Origin: Macrocybe gigantea
Taxonomy: Eukaryota; Basidiomycota; Agaricomycetes; Agaricales; Callistosporiaceae
Assembly (NCBI GenBank): GCA_011319805.1
Contig: SJRY01000234.1
Location: 1,054,001-1,118,000, forward strand
Direction: 5' to 3'
Length of the DNA: 64,000 nt
Both the position numbers and the translations under genes were made by a program. How positions within the stretch are numbered: position 1 is the first letter of the stretch; each line of letters opens with the position of its first letter. Below are positions 47,012 to 59,000 of this stretch, piece by piece. The notes beneath the pieces were generated by a model. It was given only the letters and a program-made list of their open reading frames with translations, ran no database searches and was not told where the DNA came from.

Positions 47012-49501
47012 ATGCCCAAGGCCTCCAGGAAGAAATACTATGCTGTCCGCGTCGGGCGCGGTGGCCCAAATATCTATAATGCATGGGAAGAGGCGAGAAC
47101 CTGACTTATCAGCTTTGAGGGAATGATATAATTACCCCACTACAGTGTCAGGACAAGGTAAATAAAACTCCAGCGTAGGATAGCGTTTTGTCCCAACGAT
47201 CCCAAGGTCACAAAGTTCCCTGGCGCCATACATAAATCCTTCTCTTCGCGGGAAGAAGCTGAGCAGTGGCTTGCTGGTGTGTACCTCCGCTACTGTCGCA
47301 TATATCGACACTGTAACACAAGAATTAGAATATGCTCCAAACAGTTCCCTAAACCCCTCTACATCCACGGATATCGTGGAGGATCTAGCGGTGCACGCCA
47401 CTTCTCCCTCTCACCGGGAGCCCAAACATGCGTCTGACGCAAGTGCTGCCACTCCAAATGTTGTACTGTCACGCGAACAAAAAGTAGTCTTAGACAACGT
47501 GAAGAAAGGCAGAAATGTGTTTTTCACAGGTCCGGCAGGTACGTCCCAGGATCGAAACATACTCATCAGCCAGTGATGTCCTGGATACAGGCACGGGAAA
47601 GTCGGTCCTACTGAGAGAGATAATTCAGGTGCTTGGAGGAGGACATTCGGAAACTCTTGCAATCACAGCTTCTACAGGTATTGCCGCTGTCAATATTGGT
47701 GGAGTGACGGTACATTCTTGGGCTGGTATCGGGTTGGGCCATGAACCAACAAAGAATCTCGTTGGCAAGTTTTTCGGGCAGAGCAAATTTGCCAACGTCT
47801 TGAACCGATGGCAGCGCGTGAAGACCCTGATAATCGACGAAAGTATGTTTTTCTTCAACACTAGATACCGACCTTTCGCTGATGTAAGGCAAAGTTTCCA
47901 TGATAGATGGGGCGTTGTTTGACAAACTCGTAAGCCACTGCCAGCTTGCGATCGTTTGGCCTGTCGTAACAGTTTACAGGAAGACATAGCTCGTCAACTG
48001 CGACACAGCGATTCACCGTTCGGAGGAATACAGGTGCGAGTCAGAATTATATCGCGATGTCACAAGAAGCCTCATGTGAATAAAAGCTAGTGCTCTGTGG
48101 TGATTTCTGCCAATTGCCCCCGGTTCCAGGCAGGGATACTCGCGGGAACGAGATCCCAGTTCGCTTCGCCTTTGAGGCGGATAAGTGGATGGCCTGTGTC
48201 GGGAAGCCGATTACCCTCAGCCGCGTATTTCGGCAAAGAGATCAAGGTTCATCTTATCGATATTTTAAACTGCCATTGGACTTAGAAAAAACTCTGTCTG
48301 TAGTTTTTGCCAAGATGCTGAATGCCGTCAGGTTTGGCCGAATAGACGAGGAGATCGTTGCAACATTCCATGGCCTATCGCGCAACGTTGCATATGAGGA
48401 TGGCATCGAGCCGACACAGTTGTGTGTACATATAATCCCTGTTGGCTATAAACTTGCATCCTAAACCTCCCCAGGTTCTCTACCCGTAATGAGGTTGACA
48501 GGGCCAACTCAACACGACTCCGTGAATTGAGAGGCGGAGGACAGAAATACAGGAGTCATGACTTTGCAGGAGTTGATTCAACTGGGCAGAAAGTCTCTCC
48601 AATCCGCATGGAACGTCTTCTCGAGCGTCTGGTTGCTCCCAAATTCATCGAATTGAAGGCAAGCACGCATTACCTATTCCATATTGATTTCCCGTTTCTC
48701 ATCGTTGTTATTTTTTCCTTTTAGGTTGGAGCACAAGTCATGCTTATCAAGGTGGAAGGCGTGTGAGATATTAAGAATGAATCCTCACTAACCTGCCCCG
48801 CCAGAACATAGTTCAAGGTGAACTTGTGAACGGTTCTGTTGGACAAGTTGTTGGCTTCAGAACACCTGCTGAGGCACAAAAGGACAAACTCAAGATTGCT
48901 CAGCCAGATGGAGCTGAGAAGCACTCTTCACCTCCTTTAGATGATGTTGCTTGGCCAGTTGTCCGGTTCATTGGGGGAAAGGAATTGCTCTGTGTCCCAT
49001 ACCGTTTTACCATTAACAATGCAGAGGGTGGCATGGAGGCATGTCGAGAACAGGTAATGGTTTTTATGATAACTGCCGTAACACAGACTCACTTTAGCCA
49101 CACTAGCTTCCTCTTATCCTTGCCTGGGCAATAAGCATCCATAAATCGCAAGGGCAGACTCTTGAGCGAGTCAAGGTTGACTTGCGCAGAACCTTTGAGA
49201 AAGGTCAAGGTAGAAGTTATTTAATTATCAGGGACGAATGTCTACTGACAGATTGCCGCTTCAGTCTATGTTGCTTTGTCGCGCGCGACTAGCATGGATG
49301 GTTTACAGGTCCTTAATTTTAAACCCGAAAAGTACGCCTTTCGTGGACTTCACAATTCATAGGGAGAAGACTGATTTGCCTGAAACAAGAGTGATGGTGC
49401 ATCCTCGTGTACTTGTTTGGCACAATGAGAGGCCTTCTGGACACCGCCAAAACGCGAATGAACACATGGATGATGATGAGGCAGCATACTGGGATTTTTA
49501 G
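47012..49501 (+). CDS. Hybrid-binding (viroplasmin-like) domain fused to PIF1-type helicase, copy B
   Basis: The ATG at 47012 starts [20 protein letters not shown], then IYNAWEE; a GC-AG intron (47093-47145, GCGAGA) leads to a 12-nt exon CQDK (47146-47157) and then [20 protein letters not shown], ending WLA. This is a near-textbook hybrid-binding domain: Trp, Cys and KSF present. A low-complexity linker precedes the helicase: [20 protein letters not shown], Walker [117 protein letters not shown]. Stop 49499-49501. Same architecture, same 12-nt microexon position and same intron after DE as copy A. More canonical than copy A in the N-terminal domain. Confidence 0.84.
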
Positions 49502-49925
49502 CATTTCCAATTGTTTCAATTACGTTCGCAATGGTTTGTTTTCATACACGTACTTGAGGGGGATGTGGGATTCAATTACAAAGCTATAAAGTTGGATTAG
49601 AGGCAAGGTGCAGCATTTTGCAAATACTTCGTCCAAAGTGAAAAATGAAGCGGACGATGCGAAAATGATGGAGCGTTAAGATAAGTCATCAAAGGGGGCT
49701 AGTGAGCCAGAAGGTCCCGGAGTCGATTAACATAGTCCTCTGTGATCAGTTCCAACGGTGAGTGAAGTGCCTCTCGGACGAGATAATATTACATATTATG
49801 AGGTGCTTTGAAGTCAACGGTACAGAAATTCTGTGGGAAGATGATGAAAAACATTATACAGGTGATGCTCACTTTAAATACATGCAATTACCGCTACAAA
49901 ATCCCCAGCGACCTCGAGATGAGAA
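49502..49925. other. Intergenic region between copy B and the SYLF-SH3 gene (convergent)
   Basis: About 420 bp between convergent stops. On the minus strand near 49700-49770 a short open segment could encode PLELITEDYVNRLRDLLAH before a TAG; a stop lies only a few codons upstream, so I cannot attach it to a gene. Confidence 0.35.
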
Positions 49926-51735
49926 TCAGACGACTTCGACGAAATTAGCCGGGAAGATGCCCTGGCGATTTGCTATTTTACCGGTCCACCTAGGATGAAG
50001 CTGTTTAATGAGAGGCATTCACGTCTGGACCGCACTCACCAATCATTTTTGCTGTCGCTCTTCTTCAGTATAACAATAACGTCGCCTTTTGAGAAAGATA
50101 GATCGCCAGACTGGATCCAATTGTCAGCACAAGTCCTTTGAAGCACACTGCGGGGAAGAAGATTTTACCTCGACCGCCTTGAAATTATAGAGTGCAACAG
50201 CGCGGCCGATACCACCAGTGAGCGGCTTCGAAAGCTCAGCCTTCACCTTCGATATGGTTGTCTCGTGAATCTCCTCGGGAGTAACAGGGTATATGTCATC
50301 ATTGAGATCCATGCCTGTCGCCACTGGCTCGATATACCGAGCACTGGGTCGCCGACTCAAACTAGTTGCTAGGCCTAGACTAGATCCGGTCGAAGTACCC
50401 GTCGAGCTAGACAGATTAAGCGGTCTTGCTCTGGGGCTTGCGAAGGGGTTCTCGACTGGAGGCGGGCTCCCATAGCCGTTGGCATAACCATTGGTAGAGC
50501 GTGATGGGTTGAATCGAGACTGACGAGACGAGTATGAACCTGAATTTGAAATTGAATTGTATTCGGGATCATAGTCATTTTCGTAATCGGTGTAACCGTG
50601 ACTAGATCGGTTTCGGAAGGAGCCCGTCGAAAACGTCGGAGGCAAGTCTTCTTCGGAGGAGAAATAGGACCCGGAATCTTTCTGCTGCCCCCACGAAGGC
50701 GGAGGATACGCGGAGCTGTTGTGTCGTGTTCTCGACGAATCGGAAGGGCTTGCTATTCCGTTGAACGAGTAAGTACCGTCCGCGACGCCTTCCTGGATCC
50801 AAGCCCTGCGACCAGTAATACTGGTGCAGGATTCCAGTGTTTGAATAAGAGGTGTTGCCCATATAGGTGGCTCGACGAAGCCTCCGAGTAAAAGCTTGGC
50901 GTTGACGGGGGAACGATAAGCTTCGACATTGCAATCTTGTCTTTCGGCGATAACAGATCCTTCGAGAGAAACGCCGCCAAAGAGGCCTCGAGTCTTGGAA
51001 TAGCTATACCTGCACAAACTGTAAGACTGCAGTCGATAGTTCATTAGATATTTAGTTACATCGCCGCCATCTTGCCCCTGGTGTTGAGGGCACCGCTTGC
51101 TTCTCCATTTCGACCCAGTGGACCAATAGCGATACTCAAGTTGCCTCCAAGGGTTATAGAACCTGCTGTCATGAAAGTTCGCTTGAAAAAAAAAAAAAAG
51201 CTTCAGGCCATAGTCATGAGGGTGAATTGCAGTGGAAACCTACAAGAGCCTACACGGAATGACATCAGAATGATCGAATGTAGGACGCAGAAAAGGGGGC
51301 ATGCGTACGGAGCGGGTGTTCAACACAATCAAAAAATCAGTCATTTCAGCGCCTGCTTGACCACCGAAGCCTACACCGGCTGTTCCAATAGCACTCGGAG
51401 CGGACCAGCCTACGAAATTAGCGAACGAACGAGAAGGAAACAGGGGAGTGGACGTACTGCCGTCATCGAGTCTGGCGATGACAACGCCAGTACCGCCGCG
51501 AGCGGAGAAAACAAAGCCGGCTTTGATGACGGTGAATATAGCGAATCCCTTCGCATTTTCCAGCACGCTTCTCGGGATGACACCGTCTAGACCGTTGTTC
51601 GAGCTATCAACAAATGACCTGACTAAGAAGGACAGATGAGCATGTGAAGGAGATACAGATGGCAGACATACATATCCTGGCGGCCTTGGCACATTCCTTT
51701 GGGAGTTGCTGTGGCAAAGGTGTATTCAGCTTCAT
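49926..51735 (-). CDS. YSC84: SYLF (DUF500) plus SH3 actin-patch protein (Ysc84/Lsb3 family)
   Basis: Cortical actin and lipid-binding protein working in endocytosis. The ATG (51733-51735) gives MKLNTPLPQQLPKECAKAAR. The SYLF domain follows: GLDGVIPRSVLENAKGFAIF, FVFSARGGTGVVIARLDDGS, WSAPSAIGTAGVGFGGQAGA, EMTDFLIVLNT, then an intron to about 51190 and IAIGPLGRNGEA and SKTRGLFGGVSLEGSVIAER. A Ser/Tyr-rich linker (50880-50280) leads to the SH3 domain: AVALYNFKAVE (50180), SGDLSFSKGDVIVI, and KIANRQGIFPANFVEVV, stop TGA 49926-49928. The conserved Trp pair is at the exon boundary (DWW). About four introns. A poly(A) run of about 14 at 51187-51200 lies in an intron. Confidence 0.87.
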
Positions 51736-52235
51736 GAAGGTCGAGGAATAAAATGCGCAGCAGTGGCCATTGGACTGGGCGATCAGTCATGACAATTCAT
51801 TGTGCCGACCTCGGCGACCGCTCGGCCCGTCCAGCGCCTTCTTCCGAACGATGGGCGCGTTGCGCTTGGCGCCTTTCGGACTGGTCCATCGTTGCAAGTG
51901 GCTGCTGGTCATCGCCGTTGTCGACATGTCGCATTTGTCAGTTAACGGAATCTGTCGTGCCAATTTCAGGGTCCATCAGGAACTTCGTATCGACCCGATC
52001 AGCTGCTCTCTCATTTTCTTCTGTTCATTCCCCTCGCCCGCTGGTGACCGTTTGTAGTGGCCTGGTCATAATTCATACCCATTCCGAATAATCAGTCAAT
52101 TATTTGGGCCACCCAGGAGCGTGCACGTTTCAATCGCTCGTGAGGTCCGTGACACGACGTTATTCAATTGCGCTTAGCGCGCTGCCGCTAATCGACCGTC
52201 GCAGCCCACCCATCTCTTGACCTCCCATCTTCCTG
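51736..52235. promoter_or_regulatory. Divergent intergenic region, YSC84-like gene / single-pass membrane gene
   Basis: 500 bp between divergent starts. Short open frames here are not conserved-looking and I assign none. Presumed promoters for both genes. Confidence 0.4.
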
Positions 52236-54272
52236 ATGTCAAGACCTCATCGTCTATCTCCCTTCCCATCCCCTTCTCTCTTCGTTGCATGGTCGATCTG
52301 CTTTTCCGCCGTAGCTGCCTATACCAACACACCCTTTCTAACCCAGGTAGACGACCATCCCCTGTTTCTCTGAGCGCCCAGCTAAATTCTGCCCCAGTCA
52401 TTTTTTTTCGACTGGAATAATCCTTCTCAATCTGTCCCGATACCTGTCACACGTATGTGAATCAATTTCAGTCAATACGGCCGACATTTAGGTGCAGAAT
52501 GAAGAGCAATGCGAGACTATTCATATCAAATGGGACAGAGCAGTGGCCACAGGGTATCCTCGATTTTTTGAAAGCGATATCATAAACGCATTCAAGACAA
52601 TGTCACAGGCCCAATCCCGTCGCTCCTTATTTCCTTCAAGTTTATACGTCGTGCGCTCGGCTTCATCTACGGACCATTCTGCCACCTGACCTGAATACAG
52701 AACATACGTTTTCCCTTTCATTATCTCGGCCGGCTCCGGACTCAGCTTCGTATGCCCGTCCTTCGTTTTCCTTGTCCATCGTCGTCATTCACTTGCTCAC
52801 AGGACTGGACTGTACCATTTGCGCCAGGAACTCAGGTGAGAAGTCCATGCCCACCGCAACTATGATCTGAAAAGTCTTGCTGCTCCACAGTACCAGATAT
52901 GCATGGTTTGTGCTTTCATGCTCAGTTTAGGGTTGATTCTCACCACGACCTAGTTTGACGTCAATGGGAATACCGGGGGGTGTCAAGCCACTTACACCGT
53001 CATCCCCTCTAGCAATTCACCGTCATGCTCCAATGTTTCGTTTCCCCTCGGTCCTCTAGGTGTCGACGCCGTCGTAGCGAATGGGCCCATGTCTCAGTAC
53101 GGCTGGATCGATCAGGTAAGAGAATGCTTCGAGTGTGTGGCGCCTAATGTCCAGACATTTTTGTAGTGCACAGACATATCAGTGACTCCTAAAAATGGCA
53201 CTCCTCCATACACGTTTACTGTGTGTAACAATCGTCGTCTTCAGGGGTCGGCTCTCACACCACAGCTTCAGGTTGCGCCAGCACTCCATCCGCCCTATAA
53301 TATCACGAGCAAAGACATGAACAGCATAAATTGGACTGTCAGCTTGTCTTGGGCCGCCCCCTTCTTCATTAGCGTCGTTGATTCTGGGGGAATTCTTGGT
53401 CAAACGGTCCTTTGCATAGCGGTCATGGATCGCCTGTCTGCTTGGCCGGGCAACAAACACCGTGAGGCTTCAGGCAATTTTTTGGCACCATCGGCCTCAT
53501 CTTTGTTCACAGACCCGAACCGAAAACGACACCTGCCATTACGGCGGGTGCAGGAGCTGGAGGCCTCGTTCTTGGTGCCGTTATCGGGGCATTCATCACG
53601 TACCTGCTCTTTCGACGTCGATGGAAGCTCAACCAGCGAAATTTCATGGACCTCAATGCCTCTCCTAACATTGTTTCACCAACAGACGTATCATTTCATC
53701 ATCATCCGACTTCTGCGACATCGTCGCACTATACGTCGGTGCCTTCTCGTCCGTTGTCTAGCCCCCTTCCGGACAACTCTTTTGGGAGCAGCAATCCCAC
53801 ATACAATCCATCCATAAATCGGCTAACGCAGGGATCTTCTCCATACCAGATCGAGCCATTTGTTGTTCCCGCCGTAAACGAACACGGAGAGCTTACCAAT
53901 TCAGCCCAGCGCAGGCCATCATCTTCTCACCAGCAGCATGCTCCTGATGCTGCTTCCGCCGCTCATGGGTCGCAAACTACAGCTGCAGCTGGTGCGAATC
54001 ATGTTTACGTCGTCCATCACGACGGCGGTCGGGCGCCCGTCACAGTCTATCATCAAGATGGCACAGAAGTAGTTGAGTTGCCGCCGAGATATGGTTCGGA
54101 AGTCCTGATGGATGCTAGAAGCGAAGCGGTTAGCAGCGGAAGCGATGGTCGGAGCGAGATTCGAAGCGAAGGCAGCCGCCATACAGAAGAACCTGCTTTC
54201 CTTCGTCAATCACGGACACCGGGTGTGTTACGGAAACCCCGAACGCCCACTTCTGCGGCCTCGGCGTCATGA
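52236..54272 (+). CDS. Secreted-type single-pass membrane protein with Cys-containing ectodomain, unknown function
   Basis: Not a named family that I know. The ATG at 52236 opens a signal peptide (LFVAWSICFSAVAAYTNTPF). The ectodomain is spread over several short exons with sugar-binding-like beta repeats such as VQNEEQCETIHIKW and LGVDAVVANGPMSQYGWIDQ, plus NGTPPYTFTV and possible N-glycosylation sites. The membrane helix at about 53545-53615 reads AGGLVLGAVIGAFITYLLF and is followed by RRRWK, a stop-transfer signal, and a long Ser/Pro/His-rich cytosolic tail with no domain (53620-54270), ending TPTSAASAS at 54270-54272. The layout resembles fungal wall sensors (Mid2/Wsc type) without a WSC domain, so the role is inference only. 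Exon borders in the ectodomain are approximate. Confidence 0.6.
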
Positions 54273-54369
54273 ACTACCGAAATCCTTTATCTTTCATCAC
54301 GGAGAAGGGAGAGTATACTTTGGGTATATAGGGTGTTTTTCATATATCATTAGCACGAAATCATGGTAC

Positions 54370-56083
54370 CTACGAAACAGTGGTGCAGTGCACGCCTATC
54401 GGGCAAGGACTCCATCCTGCGCTTTTATCCAGGAATCGCCATCCCGCTATAGACTCCCCTGCGGCGTGCGATTCGAGACGGTCCCCATTGTCACATCAGG
54501 GTGGACTTTTGCGGGCGTTGTGTTAGTCATCGACTTGCATGCCTCCAGCCGTCGTTGCATGATTTTCATGTCCTCTGTGTTCCAGTTCTATGGCATAATT
54601 AAATATGTTGCGAGAACATTGTTGACAGACGGGGGTGCATACCTGCGAAGTCACATTGTTTGATATACCAACCAATGAAGAATAGATCGTTTGTAGTTGC
54701 GGATTGCCTCCGCAGAGGTTCTTTAAAAGTGCAGCAGCCCTTGACGACAGGTCAGTCTCAGTATACCAAGAGCAATGCGTTTTCTTCACCCTTTCTTACT
54801 CTGCAGAGGGGTAGTGCTTGAACTCAGGGAACGAAGCAGCATGGCCATGATTTCCTTCGTGAGCTCAAGCTCTCTGGCCGCGCCTTCTTTGTCCCATTCT
54901 TCTAGACACCACTTCGCCCATGCGGCGAGACAAGCGTCATACGTTGGATCTGGCTGGTTTTCAGAGCGGTCATAATCAGCGCATAGCTGCGAGGCTACAC
55001 GCGTCGAAAGCACGGCAAAGAAGTTAGAATGAAGTGCGCCTAGATGTTGCAACAATGGAGTCCATATGAGCGAAGCCATCCTAGGAGGCGTCAATTGGCC
55101 TTGAGGTAAATCACGTTTTCTAGATTTCAGAATAACATTAGGATGGCAAAGCATAGAAAAGTCGGAGGCAGAACACATGCTTTTTGGCAAGAGGAACCAA
55201 AGCGCCCTTCTCAAGCAACTCGTCACACAACTTATCCAGCGCCCACCTTTCCTTGATATCCATGTCTTTCATTGTCGTCGCCCCGTGTGAGAAATCGCCG
55301 TCGTCCCAGCCGACTTCGCCAGTCGCGATGTTCGCAACGACCTTTGCTTCCGCGATCCATCTCTCGATATCACGCATGACAGCTGTAATGTCGGATCTGT
55401 AGCGCGACCTCAACGATGCGTCGCGTGTTATGGTCTTCATCAGAGTCTTGTATTGCTTCAAGACTGGTGCCAGCGGGCGCAGTGGCGGCACACGCATTTC
55501 CGATGCCAAAGGCGGATTTATAGTCGGTAGAAAGTAGTTGTGGAGGATCCAGACCATCGACTTCGAGAAAAGAAATCAGAATAGGAATGCATATCCAGTG
55601 CGACACTTGCCTCCCTGGCTGCTTGGCGGAGAAGCTCGAGACTTGGCATATCTTCGTGCGTCGCTGCATGTCTCAACTCAACCAGCCAAGGTGGAAGACC
55701 GAGCTGGTGCAATGGAAGCGATTGACCGCGCATAAGCCCCCAACTGCAAGGGATCCACTAGACCGTTCACTAGACGGATGATCGCCGTCGCGTAGTTCTG
55801 ACGGAGAACGAGATGGGAGGTTATAGACTGCGGGTTGTCTTGAAGAATAGCGACAAGTAGTGATAGAACTGCATCCAGGGCATGAGGAAGACTCGTCATG
55901 GCTTTCCAGGCAGAGAGCTAATACTATGATGAAGCTTTCCTATTATTGTCGAGACGCCCGAGGACGTACCCTGTTAATGGCAAGAATCTTCGCTTCCATG
56001 TCATTCTCATCCGTGTAAATCCATGAACAGAGCTGCTCGAGCTCCGATACAGACGCCCACGGGACACGGCGAGGCAGCTTCAT
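54370..56083 (-). CDS. LAS1: Las1-like pre-rRNA endonuclease subunit
   Basis: Las1 with Grc3 cuts the ITS2 spacer during 60S subunit maturation in the nucleolus. The ATG (56081-56083) begins MKLPRRVPWASVSELEQLCS, the N-terminal Las1 motif, with INRLSAWKAMTSLPHALD and QNYATAIIRLVNGLVDPLQ. The HEPN nuclease signature is LVELRHAATHED (Arg-His...His). Later parts include IWTPLLQHLGALHSNFFAVL. The end is EDMKIMQRRLEA, joined by a GC-AG intron (54459-54538, GCAAGT) to WESIAGWRFLDKSAGWSPCP, then IGVHC, stop 54370-54372. That last joint is chosen because it restores the conserved CPIGV end; using a GT nearby gives a stop. About five introns. Confidence 0.86.
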
Positions 56084-56284
56084 GGTAAGAAATGAGTCGG
56101 GGGAAAAAAGATGGATCTAATCTTATCTTATCTTTATTACGCGGCCACGTGGCATACATCGAATGATCGTGATCATGTTCAGTTTCGTGTGATCGGGCAG
56201 GTGGACGACCGTTCTCGTGCTGTGGTCCGTTCCTCGAGCGCTTTTTCCTCTTCTGCCGATTTTAATCCTTGTCGAGCTCGAAGG
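56084..56284. promoter_or_regulatory. Divergent promoter region, LAS1 / 7TM-like gene
   Basis: 201 bp between divergent start codons; presumed to hold both promoters. No clear elements seen. Confidence 0.4.
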
Positions 56285-57253
56285 ATGCCCACTTTGGACG
56301 TTAGAGGAAAGATATCGGCCGCTGAAATTGCATTTTATCTGCCCATTGCTATTGTGACGGGTATTCTAGTTTTCCGCTATGCTTTTCGACGCGACTCTGG
56401 ATGGCTCTTTTTATGTTTGTTTTCGTTAAGTGAGTCCAACGTATAACTGACACTTGTGCTGATCAGAGGCTTATGCTCATTGCTTGTTTTTCAGTTCGCA
56501 TGGCAGGAGGTGCCCTGCTCGTAGCCGCCGAACAGGTGGAGCCGACGAACGTTGACCTCTTCATCTCCGCATACGTTCTACAGCAGGCCGGTTTCGGTTT
56601 TCTGCTCCTGTCCTGCATTGGATTCGTTGGTATGGCGTACGTCGCGAGTCCTACCCTCACATCTGTCCACAATCTGACACATAACGGTGTCTGGACAGCG
56701 GTCAGACGACGTACAGCGAAATACCGCGCGTCTCATTATACCTCAGGATATTCGGTATCCTCTCCCTCGCAGGGATAGGAGTGACCATTGCCGGCCAGCT
56801 GCTGGGTACACATGTTAGTCCGAACAAGGATAGCACAGGCCTCATACTGCGGCAAGTGGGTGCCGCTATATTTGCTGCTGTCTATGTATTCCTTGTCATG
56901 ACCAACCTTGGATGCTGGACATACCGCTATCAGATGCGGACGTATCGTTTCAAGGTGAATCACTTCTCCCCTTTGACGCATTAAAACCATTAAAGTGTCT
57001 TTAGTTGCTCATAGGCGTGACTTGTGCAATACCTTTCCTTGGCGTCAGAGCAGCCTACGCCATTCTTTCCGCGTGGTCAGCCAAAGATGTGTTTGGCACA
57101 CAACCAATCAATAGCCCCGTCTTTCCCAAATTCAACCCAGTCACTGGGGATTGGGTTGTATACCTCGTCATGTCTTTGGTCATGGAGTACGCCGTTGCCG
57201 CGATCTACCTGTTTTCAAGCACAGTTCTCTCGAGACGATACCACTACGATTGA
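56285..57253 (+). CDS. Seven-helix-like fungal membrane protein (DUF7702-like)
   Basis: Integral membrane protein of a family common in fungi and lacking a known function. The ATG at 56285 gives MPTLDVRGKISAAEIAFYLP, then helices IVTGILVFRYAF, RMAGGALLVAAEQVEPTNVD, FISAYVLQQAGFGFLLLSCI, LSLAGIGVTIAGQLLGT, VGAAIFAAVYVFLVMTNLGC, LLIGVTCAIPFLGVRAAYAI and LVMSLVMEYAVAAIYLF. The Arg in RxxY near helix 6 (VRAAYAILSAW) and the Glu of MEYAVA are typical of this group as I remember it. Ends at TGA 57251-57253 after SRRYHYD. Four introns. The RTA1-type transporter fold is an alternative family; I favour DUF7702. Confidence 0.65.
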
Positions 57254-57606
57254 CCCTTCCACCTTGACGACCTTCTTTGACACGACTGGTTCACGACTTT
57301 GTATTTTTCAGCTGACGTCAAAGCGAATGTTTGTAACGATGGATCGGAATCTAGGAGTGTAGGCTTAAATGTCTTTGTTGTATACAGTATCTGCCAGTGA
57401 ATAGAATACAGACTATACCCTTTACGGGATGATATTTTTCGTAAAACTAATGCAATATGTAACGTAATGCGTCTCGCGTCGAGAATGCCGACGTCGAAAT
57501 GATCAGGAGTTCGGCGGGTTCGAGATAGCGACGATTTCGTCAACGGTACCCAAAGCATCTAGAGATTCCGCTGCGATCGAAGTCACGGAGGCACCTTTCA
57601 TGGCAT
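57254..57606. other. Convergent intergenic region
   Basis: About 350 bp between the stops of two convergent genes. A minus-strand frame passes through it but carries no recognisable domain; nothing called. Confidence 0.4.
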
Positions 57607-59000
57607 TTAAAGAGACGACGAACCGCTTTCTGCTATACTGGTGAAGACGATAGAACTCATCAAGTCCTGGCCATCGCTCCCTGTGAGGATGCCCGGATCG
57701 GGACGCAGCAGATGGCTCAAGTTGAGAATGAGGCGACAGCCCTAAAATAGGATGTTCTCAACTCCATCGAGAGTGTCTGGTGCGACCACGTACGGCAAAG
57801 CCTGGGATTGCGATGGCCCAACTGCAAGCAAAAAAGAAAACGATTATTTCTAATCGCTAGCCGGTATTGAAGATATCGTACTCACGAATACGCGACAGAA
57901 GACAAAGCGCCTTGAACAAATGCCATGCAGAATGTATTGACACCAAGAATGACTAGGCAACCCCTTTTCAACCATGGCCGTCAGCGCTTTGAGACAGGAC
58001 ACGCACCAAAGGGGAGTGCAAATGCCCATATTCCATCTCGCAGAAACTGCGTAAGGAGATCGCTCCATCCATCCCGCACGGCGTCATAGAATTTGATCAT
58101 GGTCAATACAAACAAGATGAACTCAAACACGATAGGCAATGCCCTGGGACAAAATGATGTCCGTTAAGCATTGAAACAAATCAAGAGTAGTGTAAGATGA
58201 CATACAAGTACCCAGTCGCTAGAACTGGAAAAGATGTGATCACGCAGTAAGCGCCAAACCGGATGCTGGGTACAGCGATTACGAATATGATAGTCATCGT
58301 GATCATTTCTAGAATTAAGAGAACGCGAAGAAAACGAATCAGGCGCTTCTTGTTGTAGTACAAAGCCTGCACTACAGAACAGAGTCAGGAATAAGTTCGT
58401 CAGGACGCATACGATTCAAACCTCTCAATAACAAAATTAATTGGGTGGCCATCATCAGAACCTGGCTCGATAGCCCTTGGAATCCGGCCAAAAGTCGACA
58501 TGCGTTGATATTGGAGCCTGCATTGCTGTCCAAGCTAAGGGTAATGAAGGTAGATATCCTGGGGAATTCAAATTCCATCTTCAGAAAGCATTGGGGACTT
58601 GGATAGATGGTGCTGACAGTTGAGAACCGAGACATATTGTTCGAAGTGAAAAGTAGAGTAATTTCAACCTCGTCCAGGGTTTCCTGCAGGACATCAATGT
58701 CTTTTATCAAGGGAGGACGCATAGAGCTAAGCCTCACAGCCATATTTGTCGAACCTTGGAATCGGCATGAGTGTAATTGGGAAGATGCGAGAAGACAATA
58801 GTGCAGCATACCTCCGTTTCGAGGCTCATCACTGCATCATAAACAGTGAAGGTAAGAGCACCCACTAGGAAAGTGAATCTCGCGTTGAAAGGGAAAACAA
58901 GGAATGCTGGGCAGTGGAGGCTCACTGCTGCTGTAGTTGCATATTTGTAACCCGCCAAGGTTTTCCACCAGCTCTTCAACAGACATGAACGAAGACGTGA
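57607..59000 (-). CDS. DUF6533-type seven-helix membrane protein
   Basis: Basidiomycete-expanded membrane protein family of unknown function with GPCR-like layout. Exons give YKYATTAAVSL and TVYDAVMSLETE (helix 1 and DUF6533 loop), CRLLAGFQGLSSQVLMMATQ, VQALYYNKKRLIRFLRVLLI, MITMTIIFVIAVPSIRFG, ALPIVFEFILFVLTMIKFYD, AVRDGWSDLLTQFLRDGIWA and CLVILGVNTFCMAFVQGALS. The splice that follows gives SWAIAIPGFAGCRLILNL, matching the family end, and then a short Ser-rich tail to a TAA at 57607-57609. The start is unresolved: the ATG at 58984-58986 is out of frame with YKYATTAAVS, so an upstream exon is missing from my model. Confidence 0.62.

Noticed and set aside
46690..47270. Integrated caulimovirus-like fragment (viroplasmin domain)
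   Set aside because: The domain is the general RNase-H1 hybrid-binding fold found in cellular genes, is in frame with the helicase, and no other viral gene is near.
44180..49501. Helitron transposon as source of the PIF1-like genes
   Set aside because: No Rep/HUH domain, no CTRR end or hairpin seen, and both genes keep a separate cellular-type N-terminal domain with shared introns.
51187..51200. Poly(A) run as a retrotransposed gene end
   Set aside because: It is inside an intron of the SYLF-SH3 gene, with no target-site duplication or retrosequence next to it.
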